Source of the DNA: Cocos nucifera
Taxonomy: Eukaryota > Streptophyta > Magnoliopsida > Arecales > Arecaceae
Length of the DNA stretch: 64,000 nucleotides
Reading direction: 5' to 3'
Assembly: GCA_006176705.1 (NCBI GenBank)
Contig: QRFJ01000007.1
Coordinates: 4,576,276 to 4,640,275, forward strand
Positions 26,401 through 38,400 of this stretch are shown piece after piece. The position numbers were made by a program, and so were the translations under genes. The notes under the pieces are model-generated. The model saw nothing but the letters and a program-made list of their open reading frames with translations. It was not told the origin of the DNA and did no database searches. How positions within the stretch are numbered: the first letter of the stretch is position 1; every line of letters starts with the position of its first letter.

Positions 26401-29400
26401 AGGAGGAAAAGAGAGAAATAGAGAAGGGGGGAGAAAATGAGGGAGGGGAAGCTGTTGGAGATGCTGCCAAATGGTACAGTCCATGCGTGAGGGGCCGCGG
26501 CATCGGTTTTTCTTTTTAAAAAAATTAGAAAACCATGAAGCCGGCAATTGGTTTGCTGGCCAATTGCCAGCTTCAGGCTTTACTGTTTTTGATCTTTTTT
26601 TAGTTTGCCGGCTTAACTATTTTTGATCTTTTAAAAAAAAAAAATAAAAAAATGAAGCCAACAATTGGTTTGCTAGCTTCACTTAAGTGAAGCTGGCAAG
26701 CTGGCAAACCAAGTGCCGGTTTCACTATTCATCTACGTTTTTACAAAACGCGATGAATAAGTGAAGCCGACAAACTAATTGCCGGCAATTTTGTAGTTTG
26801 CCAGCTTCATTGTTTTTAATTTTTTTTAGTTTGCCGGCTTCATTGGTTTTGATCTTTTCTTAAAAAAAATTCAAAAAATAAAGCTGGCAATAGGTTTGCT
26901 AGCTTCACTTATGTGGAGCCAGCAAATCGAGTGCCGACTTCACTATTCATTCACTTTTTTAAAAAATGCGATGAAAGGAATATGGTCGACCGCCCCTGTT
27001 CCGTGGCCACGGCTCTGCCCGCATGGTTTCCGCTGCTCGGTGGCCATGGCGACCACCTGGCAAACTCCAGCAGCCCCTCCATCGGCTGCGCTTCCCTTTG
27101 GTACATCGTTCCCTCTCTCTCTTTCTCGCTCGTTTAGAAGTCCTATCAGATGACATCGAGCTATGGAGACTTCCGTGGCCCTTTAGCAGTTGCAGCGGGC
27201 CATTGCCGGCCTCCGATGGTGTCTCCTCTCTCTCCCTCTCCTCCTCTCTCTCTCTCTCTTGCTTTCTCTCTTTCCCTCTCCCTCCTCCGGTATACTATTC
27301 CCCTGGCCGAGCCATCCCGGTTCCCTGCTGGTCCGGCTCGATATGGGGTATACCGGCCGATTTAAACCTGTACGGAATTCCATGCTATAAATGCTCATGC
27401 ATCTCAATGAACACCATGATTGTAGTTGCCATAACAAACTAGTTAATGTGGCACCTTGTATCGTCATGTGGACTAGCATTGGGTAGGTGCTATGCATGCT
27501 TTTAAGATCGAGGTGTGATGATGCTTTTTCTATTCTAAATGAATGAACATTTCTCATGACTTTCTCCATACATCATGTTTATGGAGGATGGGTCAGTGCT
27601 GAGTACATTTTTGAAAAAGGGGAATATATTTATCAATGTGCCTTCCTTCAGAGTATTGCACAATCTTCACGTACAAAGGCTCTCATGTCATGCCTATTGC
27701 ACTACCATGATGCCAGTATCAAAGCATCTTCTATGCACAACAAAAATAGCTTCTCAAATACTGGCCATACATAGGATTTATGAGTTATTTCTTAGGCCAT
27801 AACACCATTTCTTAATTGATTTTAAAAAAATAAAAAATAAAAAATAAAAAAAATAATTTTAAAAAAAACCATCTACTTTCTCAAGATCATCATATATGTA
27901 GGAGTCTTGCACGGTTGTCCATCTTTTTAACCAATTTGGCACCAGCAGCAATGGTTTTTCATGGAGCATATGCCTACCTTTCTTGCACATTTTATGTTAA
28001 AAATGTGTTCAAATCTGGACTTAATTTTAGAAAAGGTAAAGACTACCTGTTAGCTTTATGGTGCTTATTTTCATAACATTATCAAGATGGGGAATCAAGT
28101 CAATCAACCATGTCTCTAGAATATGCCTCAGCTTTCAAGTATAATTTATTGTAATCCTTACACTATAATTCAGAGTATAATCTTGCATTGGTCAGCTGGA
28201 CCATTTGTGAGTTGTTTTTCCTTATAAATCGTATTCTTGGGAAATTTCACACATTTTCAAGAGATTTGGCTTGTACTGCAATGATTTCTGGCTAAATCTA
28301 TATTCTACTATGAACAGCTTAAAGCGGATAAAGAATCCAGTTAAGGGACATCTATGCAAACATCATCAGGTTAAATCTCATTGCTTATCAAATGCTTAGA
28401 TATTGAAATACTCTCCCCCCCACACCCCCCTCCCACCTCTTGTCTCTTGCCATCCATCAATCTCTTGGCTTCATGAATATCATTGCAGTGTTTTGACTAT
28501 GAGAACTTTGTGGAGGTGAATTCAAGGAAGCCATCATGGCGTTGCCCTTGCTGTAACCAGCCTGCTAGCTACATTGACTTGTGTATTGATCAAAATATGG
28601 TCCAGGTATGTACTTCAACTATTCAATGATTATGGATTCCATAATTGACGATACATTACTTTGCCCCCCACCCTCCCCCAGATACTGAGTAAGACAGGAT
28701 TGGATACCGATGATGTTATTATTTTTGCTGATGGATCCTGGAAAGCAGTTGCTGATCATAATAGAAGTACAAATCAACTGCATGATGGGACAATTGCAGT
28801 ACAGGAAGATGGTAACTTTGGATGCGAATCTAATAGATTTTCAAATGCACTGACAAATGTTGTCGATTTGACTATTGAAGACAATGGTGAGAGTGATATT
28901 TTGAATGGCTCAGTAAAGTGGGTTGGTGATATCGAGGATACAAAACCTTTTAAGAATGTTCCTGTTTTTTCTGTTTCTGAAAGTTCTTCTCCATCACCAC
29001 TTGGCAGCTGTATAGCTGTAACCACTCAAGCTGCTTCTGACCAGATGGGGAATGATACGTGGCTCAGGAATTGGTCTTCAACTTCTACTTTTAATGGATC
29101 AACAACTTCCACTACTCTGCCTGATTCTCGTATTGATGGAACCTTGGCCTCTCTGGTCCCAAATTTTGTGCTGAATCCTGTTATTACAGATGCAGTTTCG
29201 CCTGCACTTAATCAAGAACTTGCTGCCAGTCATGAGTTCTTCCAACCAACTCTCTGGAGCATACCTCAGGTTAGGCAGGAGAACATGCATACTCAAGAGT
29301 TGCATTTTGGAAATTCTGCTATGGGCACTGTATCTGAGAGGCCACTAATACCTAGAACTGTCACAAGAATGCCCATAGCAGTGCCAACCCTGCCAATATG

Positions 29401-32400
29401 GTCACAGGTAAGCAGTTCAACTCAAAGGACACAAATGAATGTAGTCGCTTTCAACATCACACCCAATATCAACCGCTCCACTTTGCTCAGTACAATTCCT
29501 TCAGTAAGAGCCATCCCACATGGATTCAGTGCGATGAGCAATGACTCCCAAGTTCAGCAAGTTTCAAGGACTTTGGATGTAGTTTTCCCATCACAGGGAC
29601 TGCACTCAATGACTCAGGTCAAACTCCTTTCGAATCTAACTTACAGGAAAAATGCGTTTGGCTTTTTTGATTAGTATGAGTTGCTTGAGTCGAACTAGTT
29701 GCTTTAATTTCAGAACTTCAACTCACTTGCTGGTTATAATCTGCAAAATGCTTAATTATAACATACAAAATCAATAATGAGGGAGTCTTTCACCAGTAAT
29801 GTCAGGATTTTCTGGTTCATAGAGGGTGCAAAATCCTACTCTTGAAGTCTGCTCTTAATTAAGCTTGGTGATCCTCTTTAATTAGTAGCCTCATCAAGGT
29901 ATATATTGTTATGCGTCTACTTTTTTAATAGCATTCCAATGATCACCCTTAACAGGAAGCTTACCCGATTTGTATTTGATCATTCTTTTTGACTTCTATG
30001 ATACTTCATCCAGAAATCGATCTTCTTGGCAAAGCTGTCTTCTGATTATAAAATGATCACATCATCTTCTGTCATCAAAAGGAAAATAAAAGAAAAGATA
30101 AAACCCCCTCTTATTATGTATGATGCGGCATTCTATTTTTCATCACATATATGACAAATAGACTTGGTCATTTTTAATTTAGGTAGACCAAAAGAATTTC
30201 TGAGGTACTTAGCCTAATATATTTTCTGAAGTGCAGCAATGTGAAAAAAAAACTTTCTCAAATCAAAGCAGTGTGAAAAACGGTCAATATATAAATTGTA
30301 TGCAACAATATGCAACATTAATTATTTTATGAACTCTTCATGTGATGTTATAAAGTGTTGAGATATGTATGCAAACTGCAATCATTTGTATCTATGTAAA
30401 TCAGCATTGATCCTAGACCTTGTCCTTGAAAGTGGGGCTGATCAATTCTCTTATCTCACTATGGATATTCACTTCTTTTGCCGTGTCATCATATGAATTT
30501 CCACTCCACTGTGAAATATACAAACACACACCTTGCCATCATACCAATTTCCACTCCAGTGTGGGAAGTGAACTATACACACACGCATGCACGCAAGCAT
30601 GCACGCACGCACATGCATGCACGTGCGTGCACACACACAAACACACATACATACATATACACACCAGCCTCCTCTTCCATATATGTACACAAAGATGTAG
30701 AATATGATACATCAAGGAGAAACAGAACAATTGGTGGATGTAGTATTGCTTGAAAGAATGTAAGAGGTATTCTTCTTACTGTGATGGTTGTACAGGCAAA
30801 ACCGTGAGATAGATCGAAGTAAAAGAAGGTGAAGTGCAATTTATTTTATAATATTATTTTGTTTTCTTTGTTCTTCTTTTTGCCTCTTTTTTGTTCTAGG
30901 TTTTTGTTGGGGATAAACCCCGCTCCTGTCGAAGTTCGATAAACCAGTAGTCGCGGGAGAGCTTCAGCGGACGGATCTTAGCCGTACCCCTTCAGCTGGC
31001 CAAACTCAGCGGCCGAGCCCCTTCGAACTTTTAGCGGCCGGACCGAACCCCCTCAGCCGATCGAACTCCTCAGCGGCCTAGCAGCGGCCGAGCTCCTTGG
31101 ACTCCCAGCAGCCGGGCTTCGGCCGAACTCTTCAACGGTCGAGCCCCTTTGGACTCTCAGCGGTCGGACCGAACCCCCTCAGCTGGCCGAACTCCTCAGC
31201 GGCCTAGCAGCGGCCGAGCTACTTCGAAACTCTTTAGCCGGTCGAACTGCTTAGCGGCCGAGCTCCTTGGACTCCCAGCAGCCGGGCTTCAGCCGAACCC
31301 CTCAGCGGCCGAGCTTCAGTCGGACTCCTGCGAGAGCCGAACTCTCTCCGCGCCCTTCCAGCCAGACGCCTGCAAGAGCCGAACTCCCTCCAGACATCTC
31401 CTTCGGCTGGACTTCTTCAGGAGCCGGACTCCTCCCAGACATCCCCTTCGGCCGATCGGGCTCCTTCCGAACTCCTCAGCGGTCGTCCCTTGGCCGAACT
31501 CCTCGGCGACTGTCCCTCGGCCGAACTCAGCGGTCGTCCCCCAGCCGAACTCCTCGGTGGCTGTCCTTCGGCCGAACTCCTCAGCAGCCGCACGCCTTCC
31601 GAACTCCTCAGCAGTCGCATGCCTTCCGAACTCCTTCAACTATTGTTCCTCGCGGGTGGCCCTCTCCAGTCGTATTCCTTTCGGGAGCCCGGACTCCTCC
31701 GAAATGGGGACACGTCAAAGCTCTTCAATCCTTCATTTGGCTCCAAGCAGCTCAGTATCAAGTCAGCCGTAGTCATCACCATCAGTTCGCTACAGGCGAC
31801 AGCGATTCACTGCCAGACGGCGATGGTTGTCACCATCAACCTGTTGCAGACGGCGCTGCAGATAGCGCCTTCCCCCTAGGACTGACTTCACCGAACCTCG
31901 AACAGCCCGCCATCATGCGGCTACGGCTGTCACCATCAAGCTCCGCCTATAAAAAGGATCCTCCAGATACGCTAACTCGGATTTCTAACCTCTAAGCTTG
32001 AAGCTCTAAGTTCTCCTCTTCTTCTCTAAGCTCTGCGGAACTCATTCCCGAGCACTCCATTACTGTTGGCCGGAAAGCTAACTTGACCGTCGGAGGGTCC
32101 TGCCGGAGCCACCACCTCCACCGGTTCCGGGACGGAAACTTCGTTTTGCAGGTCCCCGGCGGCGACCTCGATTGCGGCCACCTCCACTTCAGCTGATTCT
32201 GGCGACGATCAGATTCTGCACCAACAGATTGGCACTGTAGAAGGAGGGATTTCGAACCTTCGAGGTTCCCTTGTTCTTAAAGGAGTGCTCGGCGACGATT
32301 TCCCTCCTCTTCCGGAGATCTCTCTCCTCCCTCTCTAGTATTCCTTTTCTGAAAAGAAAAATGCCCCCCAGGAGAAGCCTCGACCCGGAGGATCGGCAGC

Positions 32401-35400
32401 CTCCTGCGGCCCGATCCCGTTCGGGATCCGTCCGCTCCCGCTCCGGCCCCTGGCGACGCTAAGTTCGCATCCTATAGCTCGCGGTGGATGCGGAGCAGTT
32501 CAACCTGCTCGTCCAGCAGGTTCGTGATCTCACAGAGGCAGTGCAGGTAGTGTAGGCCATGCACCAGCAGGCCTCAGTACCAGCTCAACTGGCGCGGGAT
32601 TCTCCAGAGCCATGTGGTCCGGTCCAGGAGCGACCGACTTGGGCTACCCGACCTCCGATCCCCTGAAGGGGGAGGCAAAGGAGGGAGAGCCCTTGCTCGG
32701 ACCGTGGCTCGACCCAAGGAGAAGCTTCGCACCCATTCTACAAGAAAACCTTGGAGATCAGAGACCGTGAAGATCTCTTGGATCAAAGGCTCTTAGAAAT
32801 GAGTCGACGAATCGAAGAACTTCGTCACACTCCCTCCTCATGTGGTAATGACATTTGCACTGACCCTCCTTTTTCGCAGAAAATCATGTAGGAACCAGTC
32901 CCGCCGAACTTCAAGCTCCCGCAGTTCGAGAGTTACGATGGGACCATCGATCCGATCGACCACTTGGAAGCTTTCCAGACGATGATGTTGCTCCATGGTG
33001 CGCCAGACGCTATCTTGTGCCAGGCTTTCCCCTTTATCCTTAAGGGAGCCGCCAGAAACTGGTACTCGGTGCTCAAGCCGAGTACCATCTTATCGTTTGA
33101 TCAGATGAGTCAACAAGTTCGCGGCCCACTTCGTCAGTAGTAGGCGGCCGCGCCGAGGTTCGGATTCCTTGATGGCCATCAGGCAGAAGGAGGGAGAATC
33201 CATCCGGACTTATGTCATCCGGTTTAACGCTGCCGCGTTGGAAGTCCGGAACCTGGACCAGTCAGTCGCCATGGCTGCCCTCAAGGACGGCCTTCAGAAG
33301 AATGACTTGCTGTTCTCCTTGGAAAAGAAATATCCCAGGGATTTTGCTGACATGCTAGCTCGGGCCGAAGGATATGCCCAGGCAGAGGAGGCCTTCAAGG
33401 CCAAGGATGATGAAGCCAGTGGCAAGAGGCGAATCGGCGGGCCGAGCAGGCCTGCCGCAGAAGGCAAGAAGAGTGAGGCTTGGCCGCGCTCCCGGACTCC
33501 TTCCAGTCGCAGGCGAGCCCGAACTCCCCCTCGGACCCTGAGGCGGGGGGGGAAGCTCCGAGGGCGCGGAAGTTCTCCTCGGGGCACGCCGAAGTTCCCC
33601 CCGGCGCCGAGGTTCCCCACGACGAGGCCCTCCCCGCGCCCCAGCACCGAAGTTCTTCCCGACGAAGATTTCACAACTATGCCCCTCTTAACGCTCTGAA
33701 GACCCAAGTGCTGATGGAGATCAGAGAACAACTTCCGAGGCCGGAGAGGATGCGTTCCCGCCCCAGCAAGCGCGATCCTAACAAGTTCTGTCTCTATCAT
33801 CGTGACCATGGCCACGACATTGAGGAGTGCGTCCAACTCCAGGACGAGATCGAAGAGCTCGTCAGGCAAGACAGACTCGGCCGATTCCTGCGGAAATGGC
33901 CTAAAGAGTGGGAGGGTCGGCTGAGGGCGCTACCATCAAGTGGGGAGAACCAGGAGGATCGGCCGTCTTTCGGTGTCATCAATACTATCTCCGAGGGACT
34001 TCAACAAGGGGAGGCCAGCGGATCCGAGGGATTAGTGAAGAGGCGGAGGATCGCGGAACCCGTGGCCTTTATCGAGGCAGACAGTCGGGGAATCCAATTT
34101 TTGTACAATGACGCGGTTGTAATTTCTTTGAACATTGCTGACTACGATGTACGCCGCGTTTTGGTGGATAATGGAAGCTCGATCGACGTATTGTTTTACG
34201 ATGCCTTCTCAAAAATGTCCCTACCCGATGACCGCATAGGGCCTATGAATTCTCCGCTGGTAGGATTTGCTGGCAACGCCGTACCAGTCGAAGGCATAAT
34301 AACTTTGGCTGTAACGGCAGGGCAACCTCCAAAACTGGCCAAAGCGCAGGTCGACTTTCTAGTCGTAAGGACTCCGTCCGTCTATAATGTGATTCTCGGC
34401 CGACCTGGTCTAAATGCATTTCGGACGATGGTGTCAATCTATTATTTGAAGATGAAATTTCCGACGAGTCGTCGGATCGGAGAGGTCAGAGGAGACCAGG
34501 CTCTGGCGAGACGCTGCTACTCAATCGCCCTGGAAGAACGGTCCGACCCTTATCTTGTTGACGGACTGGATGTCCGCGACGACCTCACTGAGGAGCGGGG
34601 CGAGCCCATGGAGGACCTCGTCTCTGTGCCCTTGAATGACGAAAACTCGGAGCATGCGGTGCAGATCGGCTCCAACTTGGCGGACGAGGTTCGAGAGCAG
34701 CTCGTCGTCTTCTTTAGGAGAAATGCGAATGTCTTCGCCTGGACCCCAGCGGACATGTCGGAAATTGACGCCGAGGTCATGGAACATCGGCTGGCCGTCG
34801 ATCCAAGGCACCGGCCGATAAGAGAAAAGATACGCCACCACGCTTCGGAGAGGCAGAAAGCAATCACCGAAGAAGTAGACAAGCTCCTTAAAGCCGGACT
34901 CATCCGGGAGGTTAATTATCCGACCTGGATCTCGAACGTGGTTCTCGTCAAGAAGACGAATAACAAGTGGAGGATGTGCATCGACTTCAAGAAGCTGAAC
35001 AAGGCCTGCCCGAAAGACAGCTACCCCCTGCCTAGGATCGATCAACTGGTGGATGCGACCTCGGGCCATGAGCTCCTCACGTTCATGGACGCCTTTTTTG
35101 GTTATAACCAGATACGGATGGCGCTCGAGGACGAAGAGAAGACTGCCTTCATTACTGACCGTGATCTTTATTGTTACATGGTCATGCCTTTTGGACTCAA
35201 AAATGCAAGGGCAACGTACCAGCGTTTGGTTAATAAGGTTTTCAAGGAGCAAATCGGCCACAACATGGAGGTGTACGTTGATGATATGCTCGTCAAAAGC
35301 CGAGCTTCGACAGACCACCTCGTCGACCTTAAAGAAACCTCTGGTGCACTCAGGAAGCACAGGATGAAGTTGAACTCGACCAAGTGCGCCTTTGGTGTGA

Positions 35401-38400
35401 CCTCCAGGAAATTTCTGGGGTTCATGGTGTCGAGACGCGGAATCGAGGCGAACCCTGAGAAAATCTGAGCCATTCGAGAGATGACTGCTCTGAGACGATC
35501 AAGGAAGTTTAGCGCTTAACCGGGAAGGTGGTGTCCCTAAATCGCTTCGTCTCAAAGTCGGCCAAACGATGCATATGCCCTTCTTTCAGGTTCTCAGACG
35601 ATCAAAGGACTTCTGCTGGACGGCGGAGTGCCAACAGGCATTCGAGGAGCTTAAAAACTACCTCGGCTCACCCCCACTGCTGGCAAAGTTCGAATCCGAA
35701 GAAGAATTGTTCTTGTATCTAGCTGTCTCCTCGATGGCCCTGACAGCAGTCCTGGTCAAGGAAGAAGCAAAGACGTAGCGATCGATCTACTACGTGAGCC
35801 GGGTCCTGAGGGATGCGGAGATCAGGTACTCTAGGTTAGAAAAACTTACTCTCTTCTAATTGCTGCCAGGAGGCTCCGACCTTACTTTCAGGAGCACACC
35901 GTGACGGTCCTCACGGACCAACCAATAAAAGCAGTTCACCGAGCGGATGCTTCCGAAAGAATTACGAAATGGGCAATCGAGCTCACAGAGTTCGACATCA
36001 ACTATCGGCCCAGGCCATCGATCAAGGCTCAGATACTGGCGGATTTTGTGCTAGAATGCACCATTCCGATCGAAGCCAAGCTTGAATCGAGCGAGACCGG
36101 CACCAAAGCGAGATCGAGCTTGGAGAAAGTCGAGCTATCGCGGCCGAACCTCCCCGAGGAAATCGCCGACCTCCCTGAAGGCATCTGGGCTCTGCATGTG
36201 GATAGTTCGTCCAACTCCGCTGGAGCTGACGTGGGGCTGGTCTTGGTCAGCCCCGAGGGAGTCGTCGCCGAGTACGCGCTGCGCTTTGAGTTCCCCGCGA
36301 CCAACAATGGGGTCGAATATGAGGCGCTGATCGCCGAATTAAGGATAGCGAGGGAACTAAAAGTAGATTGGCTTCAAGTCTACAGCGATTCCCAATTGGT
36401 GGTCGGTCAAGTTAGCGGTAGCTACGAAGCGCAGGAGGAAAGCATGGTGAGATACCTTGGAAAAGTGAGGGATTTGACCCTGGCCTTCGACAGTTTCGGC
36501 ATTCAGCATATTCCGAGGGCGGAAAATGCAAGAGCCGATCTTCTCTCCAAGTTGGCCACTTCAGCCCCGATCGAATTTCCCAGAGGAGTATTTTTGGAGA
36601 CTATGAAGTACCCAACCCTAGAGGAACCTCAGGTCGTTCTGCAGATGGAATTTGAGCCAAGCTGGATCGATCCGTTGGTCGCTTACCTTAAGAAGGGGGT
36701 CCTACCTCACAATCCGAAAGAAGCTCGAAAGCTCAGGAATCAGGCCTTCCGTTACGTTTTACATGAAGGCAGGTTGTATAAGAGGTCATACTCCTTCCCG
36801 CTGCTGAGATGTCTCCGACCTTCGGAGGCCGACCTCGCACTGTGAGAGGTGCACGAAAGACTCTGCGGAGGTCACATAGGAGCCAGGTCCCTGTCGCAAA
36901 GACTACTTCGGCAAGGGTACTACTAGCCGATCCTGTTTCACGATTCCATCGAATATGTGAGGAAGTGCGACCGCTGTCAGAAGAACGCCAGCGTACAAAA
37001 GCAGCCGACATCCGAGCTTGCTCCACTAAGCGCACCTTGGCCATTTGCACAGTGGGGAATGGATATACTTGGCCCCTTTCCGATGGCGTCCGGGCAGTGG
37101 AAGTTTCTTCTGGTCGCGATCGACTATTTCACCAAGTGGGTCAAAGCCGAACCACTAGCGAAGATTACCGAGGCCAAGGTGTGGAACTTCGTCTGAAAGT
37201 CACTAATCTGCCGGTTCGGTCTGTCCCGAACCCTGATAACTGACAATGGGCGATAGTTCGCTGGGGCAAGGTTCGTCGAGTTCTGCGAAGGACTAAACAT
37301 CTCCCATCGCTTCACATCGGTGGCTCACCCACAGGCCAATGGGGAAGCTGAGGTGACCAACCGGACCCTGCTACAAGGAATCAAAGCGAGGCTCGACAGG
37401 GCAAAGGGGGCTTGGGTGGACGAACTCTACCACGTCCTCTGGGCATACCGAACTGCGCAAAGGGTGCCGATCGGAGAAACACCCTTCGTCTTGGCCTTCG
37501 GCACGGAGGCAGTTATCCCGATCGAGCTCAAGCTCTCGTTTGCACGAGTCGTGGGCTTCAACGAGCAGCACAACCCCTAGGACCTCAGAGTCGACCTCGA
37601 CCTATTGGAAGAAAAAAAGGGAGGAAGCCCGCATCCGGATGGCAGCCTACAGACGGAAGGTGGCTCGGTACTACAACTTCAGGGTTAAAAATAAGACGTT
37701 CAGAGTGGGGGACTTAGTGCTCCGACGAGCTGCTGTCTCTCAGCCTCAGAGTCAGAAAAAGCTCACCTCTAATTGGGAAGGCCCGTACGAAGTGGTGGAG
37801 GTCATCAGGCCCGATACTTATCGCCTGAAGGAGCTCGGAGGGATGACGCTTCCACGACGCTTCCACGACCTTGGAACTCGGAAAATCTGAGAATATATTA
37901 TCAGTAATCTTCCTTCAGTAAAGCTGCTTCACTTCCGCATTATTGTCCCATGGTGCAAAAACTATGCGATGACAGGGATGAAGCAGTTGATAGTTGTTGT
38001 GTTAGGAACTAGAGGAGAACCTCGTCCTAACATGAGTAGGAGATAAAATCTCCCCCGAAGCAAACTCAGCTGCAGAAGATAAGATCTCCTTCGAGCACCC
38101 GCATCAACCTCGGCTGCAGGAGATAAGATCTCCCCCGAGGGTCCGGGCCAACTTCGGCTGCAGGAGATAAGATCTCCTCCGAGGCAAACTCGGCTGCAGG
38201 AGATAAGAATCTCCGAGGGCAACTCGGTGCAGGAGAAAGATCTCCCCGAGGCACTCGTGCAGGAGGAACTTCGGCGCAGAGATAGCAAACTTCGCAAGAG
38301 ATAAGATCTCCCCGAGCGGTGCCACTTCGGCTGCGAGGAGAATAAGATCTCCCCGAGGGTCCGGGCCAGGACTTCGGCAGCAGGAGATAAGATTCTCGAG

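Noticed and set aside
29408..29674. GTAAGC at 29,408 as the exon 10 donor
   Set aside because: It is a good donor and phase 0, but the following 70 codons keep the composition of the PIAL tail and lead to another phase-0 donor at 29,618. The shorter form could still exist as an alternative isoform.
31149..31995. Overlapping 207- and 242-codon Ser/Pro/Arg-rich open frames
   Set aside because: They lie wholly inside the 5' LTR and come from GC-rich CAGCGGCCGAGC-type repeats. Similar frames recur in the 3' LTR, with no domain in either.
34521..35360. 279-codon minus-strand open frame
   Set aside because: It is the antisense shadow of the protease-RT frame of the Tat-like element.
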